Shown here: positions 32,976-46,139 of the stretch, one piece after another
Layout of the letters: the number at the start of each line of letters is the position of its first letter
Numbering within the stretch: position 1 is the stretch's first letter
Source: Incurvaria masculella
Lineage: Eukaryota > Arthropoda > Insecta > Lepidoptera > Incurvariidae
Direction of reading: 5' to 3'
DNA: 64,000 bases
NCBI GenBank assembly: GCA_946894095.1
Contig: OX335651.1
Coordinates: 6,284,501-6,348,500 of the forward strand
The notes under the pieces: generated by a model
What the model saw: only the letters and a program-made list of their open reading frames with translations
Database searches by the model: none
Told to the model about the DNA's origin: nothing
Translations under genes and position numbers: made by a program

Positions 32976-35838
32976 GGAAAAATAATGAAGTGTACTTATT
33001 ATATTGTATGTTTTAAGCCTGTTAATAAATAAGCAAGTAACTTCAAGTAAGAAATTCTTCAAACTTCAAAATTGAAAATCACTTGCATATTAAAAAGCAA
33101 AGCGATTTTTCTGCACTGGGGTAATGAACAGATACAATAATAAATAGGTTTCTTACTAATATTTGTCGTAGAATTAATGTCATCTGATAATCAAAAGCTT
33201 TTAGGCATTTCTTCTTTTCATACGATGCTTGATTTTATAAGTTTAGACATGTGTGCTAACATAATAACAAAGATGGTTGGAGCTTACCACAGAATCACTT
33301 TTATTTTTATCTGAAGTAATGAAGTTAGTACCTTTGTAGGTACTCAAAAGATCGAAGATGCATTGAAAAAAGTGAAAATTGGGAATTCAGGTTGCATTGC
33401 AACGTTTTGCAAACCTATACTAACCATGTCATTTGTGCGAATGTGAGTTTATTATTTGTTACTCCTTCATGGTTGAACGCTTTGGTGAAGTTTAGCAATG
33501 GGGTAACTATAAGTCCAAAAAGGGTGTAGGGTAGGTACTTTCATGCAGATTAAACGTATACTTTCTGGGGGATCTCGGAAGCAAATAAATCAAGTATGCG
33601 GATTATTAATTCACTTACAGATATACCTAATCTGTTGATATATTATCTGATTTCAGAGAGATCTATGTAAACTTGACTTGACTTGTAAACGCTTTTAATT
33701 TTACAAATTTCCTAATATAACCGTCAATTCCTTGGAGATGTAAGGAGGCCTAAAAACAGACATGCCTGGCCTATAATTACCGATCGTCATATCATTTCAT
33801 TCCAACTCATTCCACCGCACTTTTGTAAGGACCTAGGGGCGATGCCTTAATGTAATCTTTATTATATTAAATGAATGTAATAAATGTCAGTAAGAATGGA
33901 CTTCTGATTACGTATACATCGAATGTCTTTAAAGATGGATACCTCATACTCATCCACTCAAGTCACAGGCGTGTTTAATTTCTGCGAGTGAGTACTCGCC
34001 ATTTATGAAGTGGACGTAAAAGTAACAGATTGCTGTCCATATACATCTGCCTCGGGCGCTCTATTGTGTTGTTCTAAAGTACACAGAGTACAGAGAGTAC
34101 ATGACAGTACTCAGCGCAAGTGGCACTTGCGAGTACAAAGTATTGCGCTATGCCGCGTATGTTATGTCCAACATTATAACGAGATTTATTGCTTCCGCCG
34201 CCTCCTCCACTCGCCTCGCCGCCATTTTTATTACAACGTCATATTATTACCCACCTACTTGTTATTTCGATATTAACGATCATCATAATCACGTCCTCAT
34301 GCGATTCAAGTGACGTTAACGACTTTGAATGATCATATTGTTATTTTTTGACGATTTGACCTTTAAGCTCGACGTAACTGCTGGTAACATATTTTCGGTA
34401 TGATATTGTATAACATTTTGTATGCTGTAAGTCGAGTAATAAAATAAAAGGTAGTAATCGGGAAGAGGGGGGATAGATACATGCGTAGCATATTATATGA
34501 CAGTTATAACACATGGGTGGGGTGACGGCAGGGGATAGGTTAGGTTAGGTTAGGTTAGTGGTGTTAAAGATGTATCTTACGTAGCTTTTACTTGTTATTT
34601 TTTGAATTGAGATCATATTCGAATCCTTGCGGTTCTCAATAATTATCCTTTAGTCACTAAAACAATCTTAATAATTGATCTCTATCTACACACGAAGAAA
34701 AAGAAGTTTCACTTCTATCGCGCTTGGCCTTTACGAACAAATTTTTTTTTGGGAAAATGACGAATGGAGAATTTAAAATAAATAATAAATAAAATAACAA
34801 AACAAACGAGGGAATTTAAAATAAAACGAAAAGCATCATCGGTTCTTATCCGATTTAGCATTCTCAAATTTAGCCCTACGATTTTTACGCGTGGCCTTAG
34901 TATTATTTCTTCTGAAAGTGCATATTGTATGAACGACCTTTCGTTTATTTGAACTATGACGGGGTTAAAATTCGTCCGTTCTTCAAATACGCTATGTATG
35001 TAATTGCCCCTGCTCACGAACCTGACTAGGTAGCGTGATGGTTGGGTAGTGGGAACGACCGTGTGTATATGTCGGAGTGAAATTGAGCAATCCGTAGTTT
35101 AGATAAATCCCCAGTAATTTTGCAACAATGACATTTTCAATTGACATTTTTTTGGTCAAATTTTGTTAGTTAGGGTTATATCAGGTTAAATAAGGTTGGT
35201 TGTTGGTTAGGGTAAGATTAGACTAGTAATATTGAAAAATTAATGGTTGAGAATGCATGCCAGGATTTGTCGTTTGATGTTGTGCTAAAATTTGCAATCG
35301 CAGAAGTACTATCCTTTGCTATCTCAATAACCTTTCGACCAGGATCTAAAAAAAATACTAATGGATCGATATATCTACATGATATATGCGATGGAAGGAT
35401 TAAAAGGTAATCAATTCATATGATTCAATTTACGTAAGAAATCGCTCATGCAAACCCTGAGCAATCAGTAACTGTTATTGCTGATGCCGATAGCCGTTTG
35501 CGGAAACTTTTGCAAAAAGAAATGAAAAAAAACTCCCTCTCCCTTCTTCTCATTTTTTTTTGGCTGGACAGGAATGGGTATAATGACATCTAGCACGGTT
35601 CGATCATCTTACATGAATTCTGAATCTCGAGTGCAGTGACCTGTATTCTCAACAAAAATCTAAATCAAGAAAAAGGTTTTGTTACTATGTAGTTATCGCA
35701 AACAATTAAGAAGTCAGACAAAACTTTTTATCCTCGACAAAATAATCCCCAGAAATAATATAACACAAATGATAAATAAACATAATTATCATTTATTGTA
35801 TTCTATTTTATTCTATTAGCATTTAGAAATACTAATCG
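32976..35838. other. non-coding interval with TTAGG tract
   Basis: Contains AGGTTAGGTTAGGTTAGGTT at 34536-34558. The minus-strand frame at 34715-35017 lacks protein-like features. No gene recognised. Confidence 0.4.
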
Positions 35839-36250
35839 TTGGACTTTTTCTGTAAGCAAACCACAACGGCGGTCGTTAACAATGTAGCCCCTCTTTGACT
35901 ACAGTGCGCACTGCGCGCGCGCATTACAGTTTCGGCGGTAACCGGCGGTAAAGAGTCGCCGAACGCCGTACGAAGTAATTATTAGTATTACTAACTATTA
36001 CTCGTAACTCCAGTTACGAGAGTCGCCGGCTCCAATCCTTAACCGACGTTACAGCGAGAGTCACCGGCTCCAATCCTTAACCGACGTTACAGCTACTACC
36101 GCCCGCCATTGTGCGAGCGAGACAGTCGCGGCTGGCGGGTCGTTGCGTCTAGACGTCTCGCAACCTACGGGCTTTCGTTGGCGCCCCGCGTGCGCGATCC
36201 AGTGCGCTACAAGAAATTTGTAACGGCCATACTGCTCGGCGTAAAATGAA
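35839..36250. promoter_or_regulatory. CpG-rich island with inverted repeat and 38-bp tandem duplication
   Basis: GC- and CpG-rich island in AT-rich DNA. It includes CTCGTAACT-CC-AGTTACGAG (36001-36020) and a 38-bp unit repeated at 36018-36055 and 36056-36093 with one mismatch. No ORF. Could be a promoter, an enhancer or part of an unknown repeat. Confidence 0.35.
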
Positions 36251-37124
36251 TACTTCGTTTTTACACTAGTAACGGTTATACGAACCCATTTCTCATTTCT
36301 CGTCCCACGACTACTACCTATACATTCACAAGTTGTATTTTAGTGCATTCAAAGACTGAAATCGACTGAAATTTAAACAGCTGACAAGGCTGATTGATGA
36401 TTTATTTATGAACTTGGAAGGTGTCGTTGAAGCGAAGCTTCTGTAGCCGTTGCTGGGCCGCTGGGGAGTAAACTGAGAAAAAACGTCATCGTCAGCCGTC
36501 ATTGGTCGTCACATTTCTACAAATGGACTTTGCGCAATATCTTCGTTTCCCTTCCCTTTTAAAAAATATTTTTCGTTTTATTTTTTGTAAGTAACCTATA
36601 CAAGTACCACCTATTTAAGTGGGCCTTCAGGGCCAAATCCGAAACTATAAGAAATAGCGAAAAACACTCAAAGGACCCATGAGGCCGATTTTGATAAAAA
36701 CGAAAACTGCATTATTCGATTAAAAATAAATCTATTGCTATTACTCCGATATTTCTAACTAGAAGCATCGGAAAGTGAGAAATACCGGAGAATTAGTGAT
36801 GTTGCTGTTAAATGAAGTTATTGTATGGCAGGATTCAACAAGAAATAAAAGTCCGCAAAATCGTGACCATATCAATTGTATTCATAATATAATAATTAAT
36901 TCTAATCAAGATAAATACTTTCACCACTACCGGTATTGAAACTTTGTCTTTTCTTAAAAAGTATTTTTTGTCGTTTTTTAGGGTCCCGAAGTTAACAACG
37001 AACCCTTGTAATTTTTAAAATTATAAATTGAATCAGCTAAATGCTATTCGTACGGCTGATGGACCAATTTCACTAATATTTTTTTAATGTTCGTACTAGG
37101 CCGAATAAGGTTTCTAGACTTCAC
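36251..37124. other. non-coding interval
   Basis: 36730-36830 (TATTGCTATTACTCCGATAT, CTAGAAGCATCGGAAAG) is weakly self-inverted and resembles 18250-18320, suggesting a small unnamed repeat family. TTTTTTAGGGTCCCGAAG at 36975-36992 is a scrap of a GTCY-element end. Confidence 0.35.
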
Positions 37125-37190
37125 TATAGGGTGAATGGCTAAAACGACATTGACCCGAGCAGAGCCGGGTACCATAGCTAGTTTGTAATA
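37125..37190 (-). mobile_element. left-end fragment of the CTAGCT-type repeat
   Basis: GACATTGACCCGAGCAGAGC followed by CGGGTACCATAGCTAG is the reverse complement of the 5' end of the family at 32688. Confidence 0.5.
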
Positions 37191-38727
37191 TTTTGAGCAA
37201 CAACATCCTAACTAAAAAAATCGGAAAAAACAAATTTTTTTTCATTACTTACTCGTAATGGTAATGAAAAAAAAAGTTCATATTTAAAACACACATATTA
37301 AATAGAAGGACATAATCTCACCAAAGGATTTATCTTACGTGATTGTATAAAACCATTCCTTTACTGCTGCCCATGTGCTTTTATGTATGTTCATAACAGC
37401 TCCAGGTTTTCGCTGAATAAATTAATAACAACAAATTGGCAGATAAGTCGTGGCTAGACGTCGTCGTCGGCACTTTATTGATCGTAAAGTTGTGTAAATC
37501 AATTCAGATATCGTGAAGTGAAACGATATCAAGGCAATCGCACGAAGCTATTCTTAACATTCGATCGTATTTGTTCATTATTTTGTCAAGAAGAGACGTT
37601 AAAACGGAATATTTGAATTGCATAATCTTTAGATATGAACACTAACTTAAAAACCACTTTAAAATATAAAGTTTACATGTAAAAATTTATATTAATCTTT
37701 TGGTATACTTGTGGTATAGAACAAGATAACATTTAATATTAAATATGATAGTATGAGGCATGCATTAGGCAGGTTACTCTGATACAATTTTTCAAATCCC
37801 AAAGAAACATCTTATGTTTTGTTGCCTTGAAATCAATATGACTTCGTTAAACGAATCATGCAAGAAATATGTTTGAAAAAGAAACAAGTATCATACAATA
37901 TAGTTTACCAGTAGTTTACCACAGTGCACCTAAATAGTTTATCAAGAAATATATTGCCAATACTCGCTTGAGAAGTAAACTACTTTTCAAGCGACCAATA
38001 CATTTGTTGAGTGGAATAGAATCTTATATAAATCAGTTTAGCAAAAAATATGTTGTCGATGCTCGATTCAGAAAGTGGCTCGTTAGTACTACACAAATTA
38101 ATTTGTAACATCAATAAATATGTTGTTTATATTCGATTCAGAGAATTGTTCGGTGATTCCAGTCAATAAATAAATTTAAGCATAATATAAAATTGCTTAA
38201 CAAGAATAACCCGAAAACTCAAACAAGAAATACCGCGTAATGAATAATGCAACAGAAATCATTGTTTCGACTGGTGCTGTAGGACTCGTAAATCATATTT
38301 TTTACTGTGATACTTTGAATTATGAATCCGTAGAGGGCAACCAGCAGGTTTCTGATTGATACATTAATAATAGCTCTACAAGAGGAAATGTAGATATATA
38401 CTTAATCAATTTATTCAAAGCGATTTAATAGAATTTTTAATAGAAGTTTACAAACACACATATATAATCGACCTTGAATAAATACATTTAAAAAATCTTT
38501 AGTTCGTAGGATTATACAGCAGGGAGAAAACAAATGTAATAAATAAAATTAAAAAAGGCTATATTAGGAACAAAATATTATACATATCTATTAAAATATA
38601 CCATAAATTAGGTAATAATATGCATTTAAGCCATAATATACACACATAAAATCAGTCTTTGTCTGCCTCGGAGGCCAGTGGCGCGACGCCTTGTCGTAGC
38701 GGAAATGAAAGTAATTCGGAATGCGAA
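37191..38727. other. AT-rich interval, nothing recognised
   Basis: Weak similarity among AAGAAATATGTT and ATTCAGAGAA-type words near 37900-38160 suggests a degraded tandem repeat of about 70-80 bp. No gene recognised. Confidence 0.3.
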
Positions 38728-38772
38728 AAGGTCCTGGCATGGCACCTATATCTCATGTATTATTGTGTGGTA
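38728..38772 (+). mobile_element. tRNA-derived SINE tail scrap
   Basis: AAAAGGTCCTGGCATGGCAC is the SINE 3' body; the remainder is absent. Confidence 0.5.
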
Positions 38773-38784
38773 TTGGTGTTAATG

Positions 38785-38915
38785 AAATGAAATGAAAAAA
38801 TACTTAATTCGCAGCTATACGGTACAAAAAAGCGGAAATTAATGCTCTAAGGCATTCTCTACCATTCAACCTTAGAGATGTAGGAGAAGTGCAGTGAGGC
38901 GGACAAAAACTTAAT
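38785..38915 (-). mobile_element. LINE 3' end
   Basis: On the minus strand: CTTCTCCTACATCTCTAAGG, AGAGAATGCCTTAGAGCATT, then a 3' tail of TTTCATTTCATTTCATT. This layout fits the 3' UTR and terminal simple repeat of a non-LTR element; clade not resolved. Confidence 0.4.
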
Positions 38916-40835
38916 GTAAAACAAAATGAATTAGAGAAAATTTTTATTTACTTAAATATGGATTTATATATTAACATAAATTAAACACAAATACGTACAT
39001 ACACTTAAACATATTAAAAGACATAAGATACACATACACATATATTATTATAGAACATATAAACAGATGTACATATACAAAAATACATTTATACATTTGA
39101 TAAATAGATTTTTTTAAATAATATCTTGATTTTTTGAGAACAATGTGACAAGAAACAGTCAGGAAGCAAGGAAATGCTATTTAAGACGCTCTTTAAATAT
39201 ATTAATCGATTGAGATGTGCGTACATCAAGTGGAAGCTGGTGTGTCCAGTTGTCCAAATGTCCAGTAGCATAAAACCACGCCTATACAAAACAAATGCCA
39301 TAAAGAAACAAAATGTAAACATAGAAACCGAAAACATTAATATAAATAAATAGGCCAAGAAGAAAATTAAAGATCTTGTATAGAAAAACATATTTTTACA
39401 TTTTATCTTGTGAATTCTTGTAGGTTTACCTATATATTGAGCAATGTTTTCTTAAGAAAGTGTGATGCGTTGATTCAGTGTCATTTAAATACAAAAGTCA
39501 CTTATTAAGTGAGTACTTTCAGCGTCAAAAACACTTTTCCAATCATTAATGGGACTTACAAATTGACCCGACCATTCGTGGATAAATAATCACCAAGTGA
39601 AGGAGGCCTATAATATAGGAACATGATTATTACACCGACGTAAAGTTAACTACATTCGTGCCAAACGGCCGGAGGCATCGGGCCGTTCCGAAAAGCCCGT
39701 GTCCTACAAATTATAGTAATGATAATGTCAATGATTGCTCCATCATTGGATGCGTTCCGAAAATACACATGTTTCGCAGGAGTTAAGAAAATGTAATTTA
39801 TTAATGAAAAGACGCAGAACATGAAAGTACATCTACTGTTAACGATCGGGCCACAAAACTAGTTTCCACTAAAACACTGTTCACTGAAACACAAAACAAA
39901 CAATCACGTAAATAAAATAAAAAATCATACAAACAAGATCGAGTAAATAGGCCACAAATAAAAATTTTATGTTACTTTAACCCCTGCGAGCAATGCAATT
40001 TTTTGCTATACAAATTTTTGAAGTTCTATAAACGATTCAGAAGTCCCAGATTTTTTTTTATAAATACACAATTGAAACTACGTTTCATGTAAAATTTAAA
40101 AAGTGTGTACGGAGATCCGAACATTACTTATATTTGCTTATTCTGATGATGTTATTTAAAAAAAAACTACAAGATCTTTAAAAAGTATTAAGATAAGCGA
40201 CGTAGAATATTTGCAATAGAATAGATTATTTTCAAAGATTATGGTGTGATAAAAGAGCCTCATTGGTTTTAAGGTCTTACATTTAAATAAATAAGCTTGT
40301 AACCTGTTCCACAATCTTTATTACGACGAGGAACGGAACGCACCGCCCACGCTCAAGGCATTTTGTTGACACACCTAACATTACCTGCTTACTGTATTTT
40401 TTGTCGAGTTTTCAATTTGTCAGTTGAAGCCATAAGATGAATATTATCATGACATCAACGCTATAATTTTATAAAATAATAATACTACTCCGCCACAGAC
40501 GGGTTATTACGGCTAATACACTTTGCCATGCGTGACGCCGCGTCAAATTGTTGCGTAGACATGCTATTTATTTTATTACTTTTATTATTTTTGGCTCCGT
40601 ACTTACACGGTGAAGTGGCACTCGCGTACTTTCAAATGTATATTTAATTATGTGTAGTTACGAACATTTATATTCTACCACCGATCTCGCGAAGTCAGTT
40701 TTTTAAAGCTATCTAAACGTTATGAAAAGTAACAAAATCGTGCGAAACCGCTCACGCCGCGATCTCTGTGACGAAAGAAGCAATACGTGTGAATTGAAAT
40801 TAAATACGCGTGAAATGACAGGAAAACATAATAAC
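38916..40835. other. AT-rich interval
   Basis: No gene recognised. The hydrophobic minus-strand frame at 39089-39391 is an AT-composition artefact. Confidence 0.4.
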
Positions 40836-41112
40836 AAACCGGCCGAGTGCGAGTCGGAATCGCACACAAAGGGTTCCGTACCATCGTACAAGATTTAAAA
40901 AGAAAAAATACTTTAATTTTTATTATTTTTAAATTTTACCTATTTGTTGTTACAGCGGTAAAATAAATACACACTCTGTGAAAATTTCAGCTGCCTACCT
41001 ATTACGGTTCATGAGATACAGCCCTGTGACAGACGGACGGACGGGTGTACGTACGGACAGCGGAGGATTGATAATAGGGTTCCATTGGCACACTTTGGGT
41101 ACGGAACCCTAA
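40836..41112 (-). mobile_element. GTCY element, near complete
   Basis: From AAACCGGCCGAGTGCGAGTC to CGGAACCCTAATA. The microsatellite reads GACGGACGGACGGG then GTACGTACGGAC. Confidence 0.85.
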
Positions 41113-42082
41113 TACCGTCTCATTGTGTTGGCAGATCGCGTTCTCGCCTCGGACCGACTCAAATTGTATTAAACAACACCACTCGATAAATGTGTGGCGA
41201 ATCGGCTAGTGTCCATTACTTCTTAATTTAAAATATGGCAACTTTTAATAAAATACCAACGGTCAAAATGGGCATAAGCTGTTATTAAATTTTGAGCATG
41301 GGCTGAAACAGTTTTTATATATTTTTATTGTAACTCTTTAACGATTAATATTTCGGTTCGCAAGTGGCAACACCGTGGTAGCGAGGCGTTGGTGCTCACG
41401 TTCGTGACAAGTCACCCAGTGGAGCGATTGCATAATTAATTTGCATTTACATTTAAAATGATGTTTCAAAGAAATCGCTGCATAAGAAATGTGAGCTGTC
41501 AATTTGTCGAGCAAGACAATAATAACGCGAATTCGCAGCGTGGGATTTACGTAATTGTTTTTAACTAAAGATACTACGCATTATGTCATAATGAGTTATG
41601 ATTTTAGAGCTGTTATTGTGGTGTTGATTTTGGTTGAGAGGTTTTGATTGAGAAAAGTTTGGTCTTACGTTTGGGCAACTTTTCTGAAACTAAATACTGG
41701 TTTGCCCCTTCCTATTCCGTGCAATACATTGGCTGGTATTTTGAGTACTATATCATGAAGACAGCAATATTGGCCTCTCTAGCAACATTTTGTATCCATA
41801 TTTGGCAATGCCTATGAAAATCTTACAAGATGGATATTCGCTGTTTTGTTCCATATAAAGCAAAAAAAAAATCACGTAAAATGAGTCATTATCCTTCATA
41901 AATATTGTTCATAATTTGTACACAAAAATATTTATTTAATGATGCAAAAGCTCACAAATACTTAAATGTTACTCTTCCTATGCTCCTGATCACATAAATC
42001 GTATTCGTAATTTCATTCGTTCATGCAAGCATCAGGAGCAAGAACAATAACAGTTATTGGAACGTGTACCTTAAAGAACAAT
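41113..42082. other. non-coding interval, nothing recognised
   Basis: Unique AT-rich sequence. Confidence 0.4.
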
Positions 42083-42310
42083 ATTGTATTGTATTGTATT
42101 GTTTTATTGCATTCATAGGTAGATAACCTACACTTAAACATGTCAAGAATCGTTATGCTAGGTCTATGTCAAAAATATAAATGTCGCATACTCTATTTCC
42201 ATGCATATAACATCTGGCAAGCATATTTTGCCAGTCACAAAATAAGTTTAAAACTTAAGTAGTTGATTAATCAATGCCACCGCTCGCAAGAAAAACATAA
42301 GGAGAAACGT
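42083..42310 (-). mobile_element. possible LINE 3' UTR with (ATACA)n tail
   Basis: On the minus strand the segment ends GCAATAAAACAATACAATAC and continues as (ATACA)n, i.e. a poly-A-signal-like AATAAA followed by a short terminal repeat. The unique part upstream has no recognisable coding. Confidence 0.3.
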
Positions 42311-43311
42311 AAAAAATAAATATAAAAAACAAAAGATAAAAAAAAAAACAATAATTATGATTCTGAATTATGAATATTGAACTTAACCTAAATCTGATGT
42401 ATAGTGCCATCGTCAATGTAATACTAGTCAAAATTATTTTACGAACTTAATCTAATAACGTCCATGTCTACTGTGGATAAATCAGGTATGACTAAAACGT
42501 ACGCAAATAAACAGGTGATCAGTAAAGTTCCACAAATAAAAACACATACGTTGAAAACATTTAAATTTCCAAACAATATTTTTTTTGGTTTGTCTGCATC
42601 TGATATGTCAAAATCAAATTCAAATATTTTGTATTTATATTGCAAATACATATGTTAAGCTAAATTTATGATCTATGTGTACATGGCACTCACTGACATT
42701 TACGTCATTGCATTAAATTGGAATTAATTTTAAGATTACTAAGATAAAAGGAACGACCACGCTTCAAATAAATGTCAAACGAAAGGAGGTTTTTTTATTG
42801 TCATGCATGTTTTTATGGAACGTAGAGTTCTGTACTCAATGTATTTACAGCTCTGAAAAAAATCTGGAAAATCAGCATATCTGGTCGATGGTAAGTAATC
42901 AAATTTTTACAATCTATTGCAACAAAAAATACACAAAAAACTATTAAAATAGTCAATGTACAAAATTTAGGGATTCATAATGGCGCGGTGATGCTTAAAA
43001 GATCAAAGAGACAAGAAAAAAACCATCACATCAATGATGACCATGTAAAATTCTAAATGCGGGAATATTTTTTCACTTTCTTCTCTCTAAATTCCAGTAG
43101 CAGGTTCCGATGGATAATATTATTAAATAGTGAACCAAATTAGGAATGAGAAATCGTTTCGCTGAGTCACAGCAAAATGTTATATTTCCAACCGGTTTCT
43201 AAGATGTTTCCAAGTCAAGCTATTTATTTAGTTTTGGTTGCAGCAACGCGAATGTGTGCTTGTTGGATATTTTTTTCATTTAACGAGACATGGATGGATA
43301 ATACCACATCT
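42311..43311. other. AT-rich interval, nothing recognised
   Basis: The complementary frames at 42439-42658 are AT-composition artefacts. Confidence 0.4.
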
Positions 43312-43480
43312 CCTGTCATGATACCTTATGGGAACTAGGACTGAATGGAAAATACGGACATGTTTTATTGATGCTTCGACCACCGAATAAATCAATGCGA
43401 TGGTTGTATTTTATTCAGAAGACAAAAAAACCCTTTGCGGGATTAACCCGCTACCACCTAATAAGTTTGGAAGAGGACCT
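43312..43480 (-). mobile_element. tRNA-derived SINE fragment
   Basis: Diverged minus-strand body: CTGAATGGAAAATACGGACA, CAATGCGATGGTTGTA, TTAACCCGCTACCACCTA. It lies 21 bp from the next, oppositely oriented copy. Confidence 0.6.
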
Positions 43481-43501
43481 ACAGCGTCTGTTCTGTTTTA
43501 A

Positions 43502-43900
43502 GGGGCTCGTAGCCTAGTTTTGCATGGGGACTTGCCTAGCATGCCAGAGGTCTGGGTTCAAATCCTAGCCCCGTTCATGGGCCACTTTCTGAGTTGGATA
43601 AGTGCATTTCGTCACGAATGCGACCTGCTCTATGTTACGGAATCCATGTAAAACGTAGGGTTTAAGCCCGCCCGAGTTGGGACCATCGAATTGGATGAAA
43701 ATATGGTCGAAGCGGAAATGAAAAATTGTCCGTGTTTTCCATCAAGTTCAATGTAGCCGTGCTGATAAAGGGAAGGTTCTGGCATGTCACTTAATTTCTT
43801 AGGGAATGTGGTGTATACATTGACTTATATATTACTTCGTATCATTGGGTGTATATCGTAACGATAGTTGTCTGGTATTAGCCGTCTATGTCAGGTTGCA
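43502..43900 (+). mobile_element. tRNA-derived SINE, full length
   Basis: The head GGGGCTCGTAGCCTAGTTTT (box A), then GAGGTCTGGGTTCAAATCCT (box B) and CCCCGTTCATGGGCC. The body continues through GCATTTCGTCACGAATGCGA and GTTTAAGCCCGCCCGAGTTG to GGGAATGTGGTGTATAC and CTATGTCAGGTTGC. It has a short internal insertion near the tail. Confidence 0.8.
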
Positions 43901-44324
43901 TTCATACTTTGCGGACATTTACATGTTTGGACCGCGTTAAATAAGATCGTAAAACAAACCTACTCTAATAACCAACAGTGTACAGACTATACCTGTACAG
44001 AAACAATGACATTATATGAAATAAAAGGGCGTAAGTACACCTGACAGCTGTCCATCATGTGCGTCAAAACCGGTAGCCGGTTGCCTGTCGCCCGCGCGGT
44101 ACCCCGTGGAGCTGCGTCGGCTCGCGTCGAGTTGCCAGTGAAGTTACTACGCCAGTGAAGTAACTGCGCCAGTGAAGTTACTACGCCAGTAAACTGAGCA
44201 CACTGGTCGGTCCGGCCAGCGAGAGGCCATCATTTATGCAAATATGAAACGCGAGCAAAGGTGTAGAAGCTGTAAGGTAACTGAGTTAATACGCGGGCTT
44301 AGAAATGGATAGAGGTGTTGACCG
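43901..44324. other. interval with 17-bp minisatellite and GC-rich patch
   Basis: A 17-bp unit CCAGTGAAGTTACTACG is repeated three times at 44135-44185 (the middle copy has two changes) with a partial fourth. A CpG-rich patch at 44085-44135 precedes it. No gene recognised. Confidence 0.5.
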
Positions 44325-44566
44325 TTTTTTAGGGTTCCGTAGCCAAAGGGTTAAAACGGGAACCTAATACTAGGCCTCCGCTTTCCGCCCTTCCGTCCGT
44401 TTGCCATTGGATGTCTCTAATGAACCGTAATAGGTAGACAATTGAAATTTTCACAGACTGTGTGTGTATAAAACAATGCAAGCAGCCATACATGAAGCGT
44501 GATTTTTTCATCATGGTACCGAACCTTTCGTGTGTGATTCCGACTAGCACTTGGCCGGTTTTTTTT
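44325..44566 (+). mobile_element. GTCY element, internally deleted
   Basis: From TTTTTTAGGGTTCCGTAGCC to TAGCACTTGGCCGGTTTTTT. The middle AT-rich part is missing. Confidence 0.75.
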
Positions 44567-44837
44567 ATTAAGTACTTAAATAGACAACGAATTTGAATGC
44601 AGTAACTTTCGTATTTTTAAATTAAGTAAGATTCCTCAAATGGGCGCCGCCGGCCGTTCGGTATTTCTGCACTAATATATTTTACCTCTTACGTCAGCTA
44701 CGAAAATCCTTAAGTTATCTTTCGGTCACACCCTGTGAATTTGCAATGTTAACGAAAGTTAACTATTGGATTTCGGGTAGCTGGAGGTGGTGAAATCAGT
44801 GTTCAAAATGTATCACAAATGCCTTTGCACAAGACAA
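44567..44837. other. short non-coding interval
   Basis: No gene or repeat recognised. Confidence 0.4.
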
Positions 44838-45030
44838 AACAAATATTTGTTTTATGTTAAGAGCGACACATGGCGCACGCGAGGAGCTTACATAAAAAGT
44901 TCCCCACGACGCCCATGGGCTTTCGAACTTCCACGGGGCTGCGAAAACTATGCCGGCCGGTGAGGTAGATACTCTTGGGGAAATACCTCGGCAACCCTGC
45001 CGAGTGCATCCCACAGTTTACCGACCTTAA
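44838..45030 (-). pseudogene. Jockey-type LINE 3' end
   Basis: Shares CGACGCCCATGGGCTTTCGA, GAAAACTATNCCGGCCGG and TATGTTAAGNGCGAC with 13935-14165. The minus strand encodes, in shifting frames, AEVFP-like and KAHGRRG-like C-terminal segments followed by 3' UTR. Confidence 0.6.
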
Positions 45031-45161
45031 TAGATATACAATCTTTCTGCCGATAATATTCAATTGACCCAGATACATCATTTCCTGCGACCGATCATTT
45101 ATAAATTTAAGTATTGTAAAAACTTAAAAATTTCAGCTTATTTATATGGCCGGAACTTTTT

Positions 45162-45489
45162 AAAAAACGGCGAAGTGCTAGTCGGACTCGCACACGAAGG
45201 GTTCAACACCAAAAAATCAAGTTTGTTGTATATTTTTTTATTATTATTTTATTTTACCTATTTGTTGCTATAGCGGCAAAATAAATACAAATTCTGTGAA
45301 AATTTCAGCTGCCTACCTATTACAGTTCTCAAGATACAGCCCTGTGACAGACGGACGGACGAACGGACGGACGGAAGGACGGACGGGCGAACGGAAGGAT
45401 GGACGGACGGAACGCCGGACGTACGGGCGGACAGCGCAGGCTTAGTAATAGGGTTCAGTTTTCCCTCTTTGGGTACAGAACCCTAAAAA
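45162..45489 (-). mobile_element. GTCY element with expanded microsatellite
   Basis: From AAAAAACGGCGAAGTGCTAG to CAGAACCCTAAAAA. The GGAC array is expanded and degenerate over about 45350-45435 (GGACGGAC, GAACGGAAGG, GGGCGAACGG). Confidence 0.8.
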
Positions 45490-46139
45490 TCTACTAACCT
45501 GACTTGGAGCAGACAGACCGCCAGTCAAAAAAGATAGTTCTAACTACTAGGCCGTAGAATTGTCAAGTTTAATATTGTATTGAGATTTTGTCAGCGGCGA
45601 CTCCAATTTTGTTTCCTATACAAGCAAAGGGTAGAGTCCACCGCGATTACACAAAATGAACACAAGAATAAGAATTGAGCCACATAAATAATAGTCAACC
45701 TCCAAGAAAAAGGTGAACACCTCAAAGAAGAAACAACAAAGACACAGATTCCCTCCTGTCTAAGCACAATGAAAATAATACAAAAGACAAAATGCACAAA
45801 GGAGCCGCGCTAAGTCCTGATATTTGACCGCCAAATAAACAGACAAGCCCCCAGGGACCAAACTGAGTAGGAGAAGGCTTGTAGGAGAGGATAGCTAATT
45901 AATTTAATACTCTTAGCTATAAATCAGTGTCAGAATCGACAAGTCGATAACTCAAATTGTGACTTCTAAATAATGGAAATGGATTCCTTTCATGTTTTGA
46001 GAGTACTGCTTGTCATTGCCGTTTTATGTACATAAGCATTACGCGAATAGCCCATGGCTTTACTTTTAATATTTTAATGTGTGTTTATAAACATAAATAA
46101 AAATATACAAATGTTAATGTTAAAAACAATGATGTTTAA
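45490..46139. other. non-coding interval
   Basis: 45590-45890 has a transposon-3'-end look (CACCGCGATTACACAAAATG, AGGAGCCGCGCTAAGTCCTG) but no family was identified. The frames here have no motif. Confidence 0.3.

Noticed and set aside
34715..35017. 100-codon minus-strand frame
   Set aside because: AT-driven composition, no domain, no initiator context.
39089..39391. Hydrophobic 100-codon minus-strand frame
   Set aside because: Phe/Leu/Tyr-rich because of AT-rich DNA; not a believable membrane protein.
45350..45435. Repeated GGACGGAC units as a possible CRISPR array
   Set aside because: They are a degenerate 4-bp microsatellite inside a eukaryotic transposable element, without spacers.
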